A stretch of 64,000 bases of DNA from Methyloligella sp. (lineage in GTDB: Bacteria; Pseudomonadota; Alphaproteobacteria; Rhizobiales; HXMU1428-3). The translations under genes and the position numbers were made by a program. This document shows positions 18,441-26,852 of the stretch, piece by piece; position 1 is the first letter of the stretch, and the number at the start of each line of letters is the position of its first letter. The DNA is taken from positions 62,001-126,000 of the forward strand of contig BQJJ01000010.1 of assembly GCA_021604645.1 (NCBI GenBank), read 5' to 3'. Under the pieces are notes generated by a model, which saw nothing but the letters and a program-made list of their open reading frames with translations, made no database searches and was not told where the DNA came from.

Positions 18441-19730
18441 ATGCCATTGTGGAACCAACTGTTCACCTCCTTGGTGAAGCAGCCAAAAAACATGCCCAAT
18501 TCAAAAGGTCATGGAAATAGTCATAAGACAAACAACTTTGAACAAAAAGCCAGCCAAGCAAAGTCATTGATATCCATGCATCAGCTTGGTCAAGCCCAAT
18601 GGACACCAAGAGATTACACATCTTTTGCAAATGAAGGTTTTGGTCAAAATGCAATTTGTCATAGATGCGTAAGAATGATTGCTCAATCAGCAGCAACAAT
18701 CCCACTACGTGTCAGAGAAGAGGGAGAAGAGTATAAAGAGCATCCTTTGCTTGATCTTTTAAACAATCCAAATGCGCATCAATGTGGACCTGATTTGTTT
18801 GAAGAATGGTACGGCTATCTAATGGTGGCAGGCAACAGCTATCTTGAACTTGTGAGTTTAAATGAAACGCCGCGCGAACTCTATGTTCTAAGACCAGATA
18901 GAATGAAAATCATTGCTGGCGAAAAGGGGTGGCCTCAAGCCTTCCAATATTCAGTAAACAACCAGTTTGTGACCTTCCCAATCCCAGATGGCACAAATGG
19001 TAATGAACAATCTCCTATCTTACATACAAAGCTATTTCACCCAACAAATGATCATTATGGCATGAGCCCCATTGAAGCAGCCGCCTCTGCAGTTGATATT
19101 CACAATGCTGCATCAAATTGGAACAAAGCGTTGCTTGATAATTCAGCCCGCCCATCAGGCGCACTGATCTATACCGCAAAAGATGGGCAACTCACAAACG
19201 AGCAATATGAGCGCTTGCAAAGTGAGTTGGAAGAAAACTTCGAAGGATCTGCAAATGCAGGCAAACCTCTGTTGCTAGAAGGGGGACTAGATTGGAAAAA
19301 CATGGGATTATCTCCAAGGGACATGGATTTCATTGAAGCAAAATATATTGCGGCAAGAGAAATCGCCTTGGCGTTTGGAGTGCCCCCTATGTTGCTAGGT
19401 ATTCCTGGTGATAACACCTATTCAAACTATGCCGAAGCCAACCGGACCTTCTGGAGACAAACCATATTACCTTTGGTTGAGCGCAGTGCAAAAACGCTGA
19501 CAAATTGGCTAAGGCCCTCATTTGGAAATTCACTAACCTTAAAACCAGACATCACAGAAGTGACAGCTCTAACCCAGGAGCGTGAAGCCTTGTGGCAACG
19601 TTTGCAACAAACAGATTTTCTAACCCCAAATGAAAAACGTGCCCTGATTGGTTACCCACCATTAGAACCAGATGAACTGGAAGAAGATGCCCAAATACAT
19701 ACTGAAATAAACGGGGAGGGACGTGCATGA
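18441..19730 (+). CDS. GTA portal protein (HK97 family)
   Basis: The 429-residue protein is an HK97-type portal, the dodecameric ring through which DNA enters and leaves the capsid (gp3 of RcGTA). Family marks are 'CVRMIAQSAATIPLRV', 'HPLLDLLNNPN', 'MVAGNSYLELV' and 'FGVPPMLLGIPGDNTYSNY' near residue 315. Its stop codon overlaps the protease start by four bases (ATGA), so the small g3.5 gene found between these two in RcGTA is absent here. Confidence 0.95.
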   Translation: MPLWNQLFTSLVKQPKNMPNSKGHGNSHKTNNFEQKASQAKSLISMHQLGQAQWTPRDYTSFANEGFGQNAICHRCVRMIAQSAATIPLRVREEGEEYKEHPLLDLLNNPNAHQCGPDLFEEWYGYLMVAGNSYLELVSLNETPRELYVLRPDRMKIIAGEKGWPQAFQYSVNNQFVTFPIPDGTNGNEQSPILHTKLFHPTNDHYGMSPIEAAASAVDIHNAASNWNKALLDNSARPSGALIYTAKDGQLTNEQYERLQSELEENFEGSANAGKPLLLEGGLDWKNMGLSPRDMDFIEAKYIAAREIALAFGVPPMLLGIPGDNTYSNYAEANRTFWRQTILPLVERSAKTLTNWLRPSFGNSLTLKPDITEVTALTQEREALWQRLQQTDFLTPNEKRALIGYPPLEPDELEEDAQIHTEINGEGRA

Positions 19731-20506
19731 AAATAGCACCGAAGATAAAAAACAAATCATTTCAGATGAGCTTTAAAGACTTCAGTGAGAGAGAAGTAAA
19801 ATACGCACCAATTAATGTCGAAACCATCAATGAAGAGGGTGAATTCGAGGGCTATGCAAGCCTATTTAACACCGTAGATTTAACAAAGGATATGGTTGTA
19901 AGAGGGGCCTTCGCAAAAGGATTGAGACAAAAATCACCTCTCAACATAAAAATGCTCTATCAGCACAACCCAAGTGAGCCCATAGGCATCTGGCAAACCA
20001 TAAAAGAAGATCAAAAAGGTCTTTATGTTCAAGGGAAATTGCTCAAAGAAATTCGGCGCGGAAAAGAAGTTTTAGCGTTGATGAAACAAGGGGCACTAGA
20101 TGGCCTTTCTATTGGGTATAAAACAATACGCTCAAGGCAGACCAATAGCAAGACGGCGGCCAAGAGAAGCGGTGCCATAAGAGAACTGCTTGAAATAGAT
20201 TTATACGAAATTTCCATTGTGACATTTCCAATGCACCCTGATGCAAGAGTTCAAAAAGTAAAAACACTTCCTATAAGAAATGGTCTCCCAACCATCAGAG
20301 AATTCGAAAGGTGGCTTATGCGCGATGCAGGCTTCACCCGAAAGCAAGCCCAAACGGCAATTGCCAAGGGCTTTAAAACACTAGCTCTCACGCGCGATGC
20401 TGAGGCTGAACAGAGCAGTTTAACAAGGAGAACCCTGAAGTTAAATTCTCATCTTTCCCTAACTGAAAAGCTAAAAAAAGCCACACAACAATTTACCAAA
20501 CAATGA
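19727..20506 (+). CDS. GTA prohead protease (HK97 family, peptidase U35)
   Basis: This protease cleaves the scaffold-like delta domain from the capsid protein during head maturation (gp4 of RcGTA). The 259-residue protein shows the catalytic His80 in 'MLYQHN' and Ser128 in 'GLSIGY', with 'LYEISIVTFPMHPDA' after them. The C-terminal part beyond residue 190 is helical and probably structural. It is translationally coupled to the portal gene by an ATGA overlap and is 7 bp from the capsid gene. Confidence 0.94.
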   Translation: MKIAPKIKNKSFQMSFKDFSEREVKYAPINVETINEEGEFEGYASLFNTVDLTKDMVVRGAFAKGLRQKSPLNIKMLYQHNPSEPIGIWQTIKEDQKGLYVQGKLLKEIRRGKEVLALMKQGALDGLSIGYKTIRSRQTNSKTAAKRSGAIRELLEIDLYEISIVTFPMHPDARVQKVKTLPIRNGLPTIREFERWLMRDAGFTRKQAQTAIAKGFKTLALTRDAEAEQSSLTRRTLKLNSHLSLTEKLKKATQQFTKQ

Positions 20507-20513
20507 GGAACAT

Positions 20514-21779
20514 ATGACTGAACAAACCCCTCCCAAACACTATGAAACCAAAGCAGACACTCTTGGGTCTGATGCTGAAATTAATTCTGCATTTGATCAA
20601 TTTATGAATGCCTTTGACGAATTCAAACAGACCAATGACACGCGATTAGATGAACTTGAGCAAAAAATGAGTGTTGATGTTCTGACAGAAGAAAAATTAA
20701 ACAGAATTAACCAAGCTCTAGAAAACAACCAAAACCAAATGGATGCTCTTTTATTAAAATCGAGCCGTCCATCACTGAATGGTTCAAAGGAAAGTTCTTT
20801 CCTCTCAACCAAACATCACACTGCGTTTAATAATTATATGCGCAAGGGTGATGCCACAAAATTAAGAGATATTGAAACCAAAGCGCTATCAATTACCTCA
20901 GACCCTGATGGCGGCTACCTCGTGCCAGATGAAACTGAAAAAGCTGTGATGACATCCCTTAAAGATGTCTCTCCAATCAGAGCAATTGCCGGCAACAGAC
21001 AAGTGAGTGGCACTGTTTATAAAAAGCCATTTTCAATCTCAGGCCCAGGTACGGGCTGGGTTGGAGAAACAGCCGCGAGACCAGAGACAACGTCCCCAAG
21101 TCTTGCAGAACTCAGCTTCCCTACAATGGAACTTTACGCCATGCCAGCAGCAACGAGCAATTTGCTAGATGATAGCGCTGTAAATATCGATGAATGGATT
21201 GCAGAAGAAGTCCAAACAGCGTTCGCTGAGCAAGAAACAGCGGCATTTGTAAATGGCGATGGTGTGAATAAACCTCGGGGCTTTCTAGATTATACTGCAG
21301 TTGCAGAAAGCAGTTGGAGTTGGGGTAATATGGGATATCTGGCAACAGGCGTTGATGGTGACTTTGCTGCAAGTGACCCAAGCGATACTCTAATTGATTT
21401 AATCTACACAGTTAAGTCAGCCTATAGAGCAAACTCCAAATGGGTGCTGTCACGCTCAACACAAGCAGAAATTCGTAAAATCAAAGATGCTGATGGCAAT
21501 TACATCTGGCAGCCAGCTAACAGACCTGGCGAGCAACCATCATTACTAGGTTATCCGGTGACAGAGGTCGAAGATATGCCAGCGATTGGCTCTGATAGCC
21601 TCTCCATTGCATTTGGTGACTTTAATCGTGGCTATCTAATTGTTGATCGCCTGGGCCTTCGTGTTCTTAGAGATCCTTATAGCTCTAAACCATATGTACT
21701 CTTTTACACAACCAAACGAGTAGGTGGCGGTGTGCAAGATTTTGACGCTATTAAATTCCTCAAATTTGGTACTTCGTAA
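20514..21779 (+). CDS. GTA major capsid protein (HK97 fold)
   Basis: The 421-residue product is the HK97-type capsid protein (gp5 of RcGTA). Residues 1 to about 118 form a coiled-coil-rich delta domain, expected to be removed by the adjacent protease; the mature part begins near 'ETKALSITSDPDGGYLVP'. Later marks are 'FVNGDGVNKPRGFL', 'WVLSRSTQAEIRKIKDADG' and the C-terminal 'RVGGGVQDFDAIKFLK'. A perfect 14-bp hairpin lies 62 bp after the stop codon and may help the capsid gene to be expressed more strongly than the genes after it. Confidence 0.97.
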   Translation: MTEQTPPKHYETKADTLGSDAEINSAFDQFMNAFDEFKQTNDTRLDELEQKMSVDVLTEEKLNRINQALENNQNQMDALLLKSSRPSLNGSKESSFLSTKHHTAFNNYMRKGDATKLRDIETKALSITSDPDGGYLVPDETEKAVMTSLKDVSPIRAIAGNRQVSGTVYKKPFSISGPGTGWVGETAARPETTSPSLAELSFPTMELYAMPAATSNLLDDSAVNIDEWIAEEVQTAFAEQETAAFVNGDGVNKPRGFLDYTAVAESSWSWGNMGYLATGVDGDFAASDPSDTLIDLIYTVKSAYRANSKWVLSRSTQAEIRKIKDADGNYIWQPANRPGEQPSLLGYPVTEVEDMPAIGSDSLSIAFGDFNRGYLIVDRLGLRVLRDPYSSKPYVLFYTTKRVGGGVQDFDAIKFLKFGTS

Positions 21780-21841
21780 AAGAAAGAACTCGAATAAAAC
21801 AAATTAATGGCATCTGTTTTCTCCCCCAAACATTGCCATTA

Positions 21842-21883
21842 GAGCCTGGCACTTTTGCCCCTCCCTCATAAAGTGCCAGGCTC
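21842..21883 (+). promoter_or_regulatory. Perfect 14-bp hairpin after the capsid gene
   Basis: GAGCCTGGCACTTT (21842-21855) and its exact complement (21870-21883) enclose a 14-nt pyrimidine-rich loop. There is no T-run after it, so it is not a standard intrinsic terminator. It lies in the longest gap within the GTA cluster. A role in stabilising the capsid mRNA 3' end or in partial attenuation is plausible. Confidence 0.7.
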
Positions 21884-21939
21884 GCCTTTAGTAAGACAAT
21901 TCCTTTTAGAAAAAACGATAATAATTTTGGAGTAAAAAA

Positions 21940-22518
21940 ATGGCGCTTCAATTACGGGCAGGTCCTGCCCAAGAGCCAGTTAGTTTAGAAGAAGCTAAAA
22001 CTTTTATTAGACTGGATGGCACACAAGATGATGTTCTGGTTTCAACTCTCATTACCGCGGCTCGTATTCACATTGAAACGACAATAGGAAAAGTCCTAAT
22101 TACAGAAAACTGGTCCTTCTTTCTAGATAAATGGCCAAAATCTAAAACAATTTATTTCCCTCTTGATCCGATCCAGGAAATTGAAGAAATCAGGTTTCAT
22201 AATTCGGAAGATAGTTACACAGTTATTGATGTTGAAGATTATTCAATTGATCTTGTCTCAAGTAACCCAAGACTCCTATTCAATGGAACGAATCCAACAG
22301 CCCCGTCAAAGAAGTTAAACCAATTAGAAATACGTTTTGTCGCGGGGTATGGCGATGCACCAGACGATGTTCCAAGTGATTTAAAGCAGGCGCTATTAAT
22401 GCTGGCTGCCCATTGGTTCGAGCAAAGAGATCCAATTGCTTTTGGTGGGTCTTTTGCTGAAATTCCACGAACAATAGAGGCCCTTTTAAGCAATTATAAA
22501 AAATATAAGGTCCAGTAA
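21940..22518 (+). CDS. GTA head-tail connector / adaptor (gp6-like)
   Basis: The 192-residue protein begins 'PVSLEEAKTFIRLDGTQDD' and contains 'LITAARIHIETTIGKVL', the pattern of HK97 gp6 / phiE125 gp8 adaptor proteins that bind below the portal. Two conserved later regions are 'LEIRFVAGYGDAPDDVPSDL' and 'QALLMLAAHWFEQRDP'. It corresponds to RcGTA gp6. It abuts the next gene with no spacer. Confidence 0.9.
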   Translation: MALQLRAGPAQEPVSLEEAKTFIRLDGTQDDVLVSTLITAARIHIETTIGKVLITENWSFFLDKWPKSKTIYFPLDPIQEIEEIRFHNSEDSYTVIDVEDYSIDLVSSNPRLLFNGTNPTAPSKKLNQLEIRFVAGYGDAPDDVPSDLKQALLMLAAHWFEQRDPIAFGGSFAEIPRTIEALLSNYKKYKVQ

Positions 22519-22848
22519 ATGAAAAATACAAGCATCAATGAATTGAGACATTTTCTCAAACTAGAGCGCCCGGAACTAACAACCGATGGTTACGGTGGCA
22601 GTGAGAGGTTGTGGGCTAACGTAACAGATTTATGGGCAAAGATAGAACCACTATCAACAAGAGAAACGCTTTCAAAAGATCAGGTGGAAAGCGAAATCAC
22701 CCATCGAATTATCATACGATATCGAACTGATGTTCTGCCTGAAATGCGTTTGCGAAAAGAGGGACGTGTATTTGAAATTATTGGCGTTCTAAATGAAATG
22801 GAACGCAACCGTTGGCTACAGTTGGAATGTAAAGAGAAACAGTTGTGA
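22519..22848 (+). CDS. GTA head closure / stopper protein (gp7-like)
   Basis: The 109-residue protein has the layout of SPP1 gp16-type head closure proteins (gp7 of RcGTA): 'HFLKLERPELTTDGYGG', 'WANVTDLWAKIEPLSTRE', 'THRIIIRYRTDVLPEMRL' and a final 'NRWLQLECKE'. The ring it forms sits between adaptor and tail and holds the DNA in. It starts directly after the adaptor stop codon and overlaps the next gene by four bases (GTGA). Confidence 0.88.
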   Translation: MKNTSINELRHFLKLERPELTTDGYGGSERLWANVTDLWAKIEPLSTRETLSKDQVESEITHRIIIRYRTDVLPEMRLRKEGRVFEIIGVLNEMERNRWLQLECKEKQL

Positions 22849-23213
22849 AAATTAAAACGACGAATAGTTTTTCTCACAATATAAATTTGATTGATGAAAA
22901 TTTTATGTCTTTGCAACTTCAAGAAGAAATTTTAAGCAAAGCGGCCTCAGTTTTACGCGAAGAAATTATAAATGAAATCAATCAATCGTCTCTAGATGAA
23001 CAGACAAGCCAGGAGTTAATAAGCTCAATAGAAATTGAAACAATCAGTCCAGAAAAATTGGTTTTAAAGATTAAAAACCAAAACATCAAAAACATAGAAT
23101 ACGGCACTCAAGGTGTTGATGAAGACCCTATATTACTACGCGCAAAAAATCGCGTCGAACAAAACATCCATAAAATAATTCAAGCAGAACTGAACAACAT
23201 CAAAGGTTTATAG
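22845..23213 (+). CDS. Unassigned GTA protein, possibly HK97 gp10-like tail completion protein
   Basis: I do not recognise this 122-residue, helical protein with certainty. The segment 'IKNIEYGTQGVDEDPILLRA', followed by a C-terminal helix, recalls the 'EFGT...P.LRPA' signature of HK97 gp10-family tail completion proteins. Canonical RcGTA has no separate gene between gp7 and the DUF3168 gene gp8, so this appears to be an extra member. The GTG start overlaps the preceding stop codon, indicating translational coupling and a genuine gene. Confidence 0.6.
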   Translation: MKIKTTNSFSHNINLIDENFMSLQLQEEILSKAASVLREEIINEINQSSLDEQTSQELISSIEIETISPEKLVLKIKNQNIKNIEYGTQGVDEDPILLRAKNRVEQNIHKIIQAELNNIKGL

Positions 23214-23257
23214 CTTTGATGTAATGACGTTCGTTTTTAAACAATAAGGCAAGTCAT

Positions 23258-23668
23258 ATGCCCAATACAGCCAAGTTAGAATTACAGCAAGCGCTCTATC
23301 AGGCTCTCTCAGCAGACGGTAACTTAACCAGTCTGCTAGGAAGCGGAAAAATTTATGATCATGTGCCACAGAGAACAAAACCACCCTATGTAACAATCGG
23401 TATGACGTTGGAGCGTGAGTGGAATACAAGCACGGAAGACGGGCGTGAACATGTCATAACATTTCACAGCTGGACAGAGAATAAAGGCCGCAAACAAGCT
23501 CTCGAAATTTTAGTTGCGATCGAGCAAGCAATTTTGTCGGCACCACTTGTGATGTCAAGTCAAACACTAGTGAACAAAGTGTTTGAGTTTAATGAAGTTC
23601 GAAGAGACCCAGATGGTGAAACAATCCATGGCATCACGAGGTTTCAAATGAAAACCGAACCGCTTTAA
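23258..23668 (+). CDS. GTA tail terminator, DUF3168 family (gp8)
   Basis: The 136-residue protein matches DUF3168: 'LQQALYQALSADGNLTSLLG', 'IYDHVPQRTKPPYVTIG' and 'EHVITFHSWTENKGRKQALE'. These proteins cap the tail tube next to the head. It corresponds to RcGTA gp8 and is followed by the tail tube gene, the standard order. Confidence 0.92.
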   Translation: MPNTAKLELQQALYQALSADGNLTSLLGSGKIYDHVPQRTKPPYVTIGMTLEREWNTSTEDGREHVITFHSWTENKGRKQALEILVAIEQAILSAPLVMSSQTLVNKVFEFNEVRRDPDGETIHGITRFQMKTEPL

Positions 23669-23716
23669 AGACGAAGAGATAAATCCCCCAAACACAAAGT
23701 TTAAGGAGAGAGTAAA

Positions 23717-24127
23717 ATGAGTGCTCAAAAGGGCAAGGATATGTTGTTAAAACTGGATGAAGATGGGCTCGGCACATTTTCAACAGTCGCAGGTCTGCGC
23801 AGTAAATCAATTTCATTTAATGCAGACACGGTTGATATCACACATGCGGATAGTCAAGATCAATGGCGAGAGCTCTTAGCATGTGGTGTTAAATCAACAC
23901 GGGTATCAGGGAGTGGTATTTTCAAAGATCAAGCATCTGATGAACTTGTCAGATCTTACTTTTTTAATTCAACCATTAGAGACTGGCAAATCACCATCCC
24001 TGATTTTGGGACATTAGAAGGTTTGTTCCAAATCTCAGGTTTTGAATATGCTGGCGGTCATAACAATGAACTCAGCTTTGAACTCACATTGGATTCAGCC
24101 GGTCCAATTACTTTCACAGCCATTTAA
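23717..24127 (+). CDS. GTA major tail tube protein (gp9, TP901-1-like)
   Basis: The 136-residue protein starts 'MSAQKGKDMLLKLDEDGLG' and contains 'LRSKSISFNADTVDITHADS' and 'RELLACGVKSTRVSGSGIF', which identify the TP901-1/GTA family of major tail proteins that stack to form the tube. A strong AAGGAGAG ribosome-binding site precedes the ATG, in keeping with a protein needed in many copies. Confidence 0.95.
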   Translation: MSAQKGKDMLLKLDEDGLGTFSTVAGLRSKSISFNADTVDITHADSQDQWRELLACGVKSTRVSGSGIFKDQASDELVRSYFFNSTIRDWQITIPDFGTLEGLFQISGFEYAGGHNNELSFELTLDSAGPITFTAI

Positions 24128-24139
24128 AGGGAGCGGAAC

Positions 24140-24454
24140 ATGGCGAATACAATTCGCGGTGAAATCGAAGTAAATTTAGCGGGTAAAAATTATCCTCTAT
24201 GTTTGACGCTCGGTGCTTTAGCTGAATTAGAAACAGAATTTGGCTCTGACGACTTAATCGAAGTGATTGAAAGATTTCAAAAAGGCCGAATAAAAACAGA
24301 CGACATCATAACCATTCTTTGGGCAGGCCTAAAAGGCGGTGGCTCAAACTTAACAAAAGAAGATGTTGCCGCAATAAAAATTGAAGGTGGGATCAAATCA
24401 TACATAGAAATCATCGCAAAGCTCTTTAGCACAACTTTCAATACCGAGAGTTAA
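24140..24454 (+). CDS. GTA gp10-family tail assembly protein (DUF3356)
   Basis: The 104-residue protein has the GTA_gp10 pattern: an N-terminal 'RGEIEVNLAGKNYPLCLTLG', then 'ALAELETEFG' and 'TILWAGLKGGG'. Members are thought to be tail-assembly chaperones acting with the next gene. The TAA stop at 24452-24454 is followed by 11 in-frame codons without a stop and then the ATG of the next gene in the same frame. Confidence 0.9.
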   Translation: MANTIRGEIEVNLAGKNYPLCLTLGALAELETEFGSDDLIEVIERFQKGRIKTDDIITILWAGLKGGGSNLTKEDVAAIKIEGGIKSYIEIIAKLFSTTFNTES

Positions 24455-24487
24455 GTCATTAAAAAAACAAATCACGAAAAAACAGCG

Positions 24488-24709
24488 ATGCCCAAAAAAA
24501 ACAAACCAATATTGCCATGGCAAGACTTAATGCGAATTGGCCTTGGGCAACTCAACCTATCTTCCAGTCAGTTTTGGAACATGACACCAAAAGAATTTAA
24601 ATGCGCCATTGAAGGCAAATTAAATGGTTTTATCGGCAATGGACAACAAAGCCCGCTGTCCAAATCAAATTTAGAAAAACTAATGAAAAAGTTCCCTGAT
24701 AAATCTTAG
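24488..24709 (+). CDS. GTA tail assembly chaperone (DUF2376, gp10.1)
   Basis: The 73-residue protein matches DUF2376 (rcc01693 of Rhodobacter capsulatus): 'LPWQDLMRIGLGQLNLSSSQ' followed by 'FWNMTPKEFKCAIEGKL'. Such small proteins escort the tape measure protein during tail assembly. No clear ribosome-binding site precedes the ATG, and the frame is the same as that of the previous gene, so coupling or low-level readthrough is possible. Confidence 0.88.
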   Translation: MPKKNKPILPWQDLMRIGLGQLNLSSSQFWNMTPKEFKCAIEGKLNGFIGNGQQSPLSKSNLEKLMKKFPDKS

Positions 24710-24725
24710 TAAAAAAGAGATCTAA

Positions 24726-25301
24726 ATGAATGAAACAGAAACAGGTCATAAAGTAATTTTTGAAGCAGATGCTTCACCAATTAGAGACGCAATAAAGCAA
24801 GTAAATATAGAAAGTCTCAATTTAGGCGAATCAATCACAAAGTCCTTTGGAGAAATTATTTCTAAAGGAAAAGATGCGGAGACCGTCTTTAAATCCTTAG
24901 CATTGCAAATATCAAATAAGGCTTTTAATAGCGCCTTAAAGCCAGTTCAAGATTTGCTCCCCGAAGGAGTAGGCAGCTCAGCAACTTCACTGCTTGGATC
25001 ATTTTTTGGGTTTGCAAAAGGCGGCACTTTCGCAAATTCAGGCGGCGGTGTTTTAAACTCGCCATTAGCGTTCCCCTTGGCAGGTGGAAATGTTGGTGTT
25101 GCTGGAGAAGCAGGGCCAGAGGCTATTCTGCCACTCACAAGAGGGGCCAATGGCGAACTCGGCGTGCGTTCTTCAGGAGGAGGAGGGATGAATGTGACAG
25201 TTAACATCGCGGCTACAGACATAGATAGTTTTAGACGGTCTGAGGGAGAACTTGCAGCAACATTGCAGCGCATTACCTCACGCGGAAACAGAAATCTTTA
25301 A
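24726..25301 (+). CDS. GTA tape measure protein (gp11)
   Basis: At 191 residues this is a very short tape measure protein, as is usual for RcGTA-type particles with short tails (RcGTA gp11 is only slightly longer). The N-terminal half is helical and amphipathic. The middle has 'FGFAKGGTFANSGGGVLNSP' and 'AGEAGPEAILPLTRG', the glycine-rich signature seen at the C-terminal end of many tape measure proteins. It lies between the chaperone and the distal tail gene, as expected. Confidence 0.92.
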   Translation: MNETETGHKVIFEADASPIRDAIKQVNIESLNLGESITKSFGEIISKGKDAETVFKSLALQISNKAFNSALKPVQDLLPEGVGSSATSLLGSFFGFAKGGTFANSGGGVLNSPLAFPLAGGNVGVAGEAGPEAILPLTRGANGELGVRSSGGGGMNVTVNIAATDIDSFRRSEGELAATLQRITSRGNRNL

Positions 25302-25323
25302 GTTAAAAAATCAGGTGTGATGA

Positions 25324-25962
25324 ATGACATTCCATGAAGTAAGATTTCCAACAGCCATCTCATTTGGCAGCAGTGGTGGACCTGAGAGGCGCACTGAAAT
25401 CGTGATGCTTGGTTCAGGCCACGAAGAACGAAACACCCGATGGGCAGATAGTCGAAGGCATTTCGATGCCGGTTACGGTGTTAAAAGTCTCGATGACTTA
25501 CATGAAGTCATTAGTTTTTTCGAAGAACGCCGCGGCAAGCTTTATGGGTTTCGTTGGAAAGATCATAGCGACCATCGGTCTTCATTACCTTTGCAAGACA
25601 TAACAGCTCAAGACCAGTTATTAGGTAATGGCGATGGAGTGCAAAGTGAGTTTCAATTGTTGAAAACTTATGGGCAAACTTTTGCACCATATTCAAGAGA
25701 AATAACAAAGCCAGTAGAAGGTTCAGTGCTTGTCAACATTGATGGTAATCTGCAAATTGAAAATACAGATTATACGATCGATCATACAACAGGCATTGTT
25801 GCATTTCTAAGTGGCTCCATTCCAACAAATGGCGCTATTGTTACGGCAGGCTTTGAATATGATGTGCCTGTGCGTTTCGACACAGACGAATTAAAAATAA
25901 ACCTGTCCAGGTTTAACGCCGGTGAAATACCAAACATCCCTGTTGTTGAGGTGCGCATATGA
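25324..25962 (+). CDS. GTA distal tail protein (DUF2460, gp12)
   Basis: The 212-residue protein matches DUF2460 / TIGR02217: 'FHEVRFPTAISFGSSGGPER', 'DDLHEVISFFEERRGKLYGF' and 'RWKDHSDHRS', then 'VPVRFDTDELKINLSRFNAG'. In RcGTA this protein forms the distal ring to which the hub attaches. Its stop codon overlaps the next start by four bases (ATGA). Confidence 0.95.
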   Translation: MTFHEVRFPTAISFGSSGGPERRTEIVMLGSGHEERNTRWADSRRHFDAGYGVKSLDDLHEVISFFEERRGKLYGFRWKDHSDHRSSLPLQDITAQDQLLGNGDGVQSEFQLLKTYGQTFAPYSREITKPVEGSVLVNIDGNLQIENTDYTIDHTTGIVAFLSGSIPTNGAIVTAGFEYDVPVRFDTDELKINLSRFNAGEIPNIPVVEVRI

Positions 25963-26852
25963 GGTCACTTCCAACAGACTTAGAAACACACCTAAAAAGT
26001 GGAACAACAACATTATGCAATTGTTGGAAGTTAAGCCGCAATGACGGAACGATCAAAGGCTTCACTGATCATGATAACAATTTAGAGTTTGATGGTGTTT
26101 TGTATGAAGCGGCAAGTGGTTTTGTCGGATCTGAGGCTGTATCACGAGTTGGTCTGTCAGTTGATAATATGGAAATTCATTCAGCCCTTTCGTCATCAGC
26201 TTTAAAAGAAACAGATCTGGCAAATGGTCTCTATGACAATGCCGAAATAGAGGTTTATCTCGTAAACTGGGCCAATCCTTCTCAAAGAGTGTTACAGCGG
26301 GTTGGTAATGTCGGTGAAGTAAAAAGAGGAAGCTTAAGCTTCATGGCCGAAGTCCGCGGACTTGCTCACAATCTTCAGCAACCTCAAGGACGAATTTTCC
26401 AACAAACATGTGACTCTGAAATAGGAGATGGTCGCTGCACTGTTAACCTTGGTACTACGGCGTTCTCAATAACATCCTCGGTGGCAAACACTCAAACAGA
26501 CCAATCTTTCACCTCAATTGATTTAGGTAGCTATTCATCCAATTGGTTCAATGGTGGAAAAGTTGAATGGCTAACAGGAGACAACACAGGCACAAAATCT
26601 GAGGTGAAGGGCCACGTTCGACAATCCGAAGACCTATCGATCATTAGTCTCTGGCAGCAATTAGGAAGTCCGATGCAAACCGGTGATCAATTTAAGATAA
26701 CAGCCGGCTGTGATAAAACCTTTGGTACATGCAAATCTAAATTTAGCAATCAGAATAATTTTCGCGGCTTCCCTCACATACCAGGAAATGACTTCATAAT
26801 TAAATCACCAAATCAGGATGATAGCTCACAAGATGGTTCAAGCCAAAATTAG
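25959..26852 (+). CDS. GTA hub protein with predicted Fe-S site (DUF2163 / BR0599-type, gp13)
   Basis: The 297-residue protein has an N-terminal DUF2163 domain ('LATTLCNCW'-like start, 'FTDHDNNLEFDGVLYEA') and a C-terminal BR0599-type domain ending 'NNFRGFPHIPGND'. Four cysteines, 151, 160, 251 and 258, fall in the two conserved pairs of this domain. The structure of the RcGTA particle, as I recall it, places an iron-sulfur cluster in this hub protein, and these residues would be the ligands. The last 35 bp overlap the peptidase gene. Confidence 0.92.
   Translation: MRSLPTDLETHLKSGTTTLCNCWKLSRNDGTIKGFTDHDNNLEFDGVLYEAASGFVGSEAVSRVGLSVDNMEIHSALSSSALKETDLANGLYDNAEIEVYLVNWANPSQRVLQRVGNVGEVKRGSLSFMAEVRGLAHNLQQPQGRIFQQTCDSEIGDGRCTVNLGTTAFSITSSVANTQTDQSFTSIDLGSYSSNWFNGGKVEWLTGDNTGTKSEVKGHVRQSEDLSIISLWQQLGSPMQTGDQFKITAGCDKTFGTCKSKFSNQNNFRGFPHIPGNDFIIKSPNQDDSSQDGSSQN

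Noticed and set aside
24461..24500. Programmed -1 frameshift at A-runs between gp10 and gp10.1
   Set aside because: The A7-C run at 24461 lies after the gp10 stop codon and both genes are in the same frame, so a shift would not join them. Readthrough is the only way to a fusion.
24947..25273. A 108-codon minus-strand frame rich in Pro, Ser and Ala
   Set aside because: It is a mirror of the Gly/Ala-rich tape measure gene and has no independent support.
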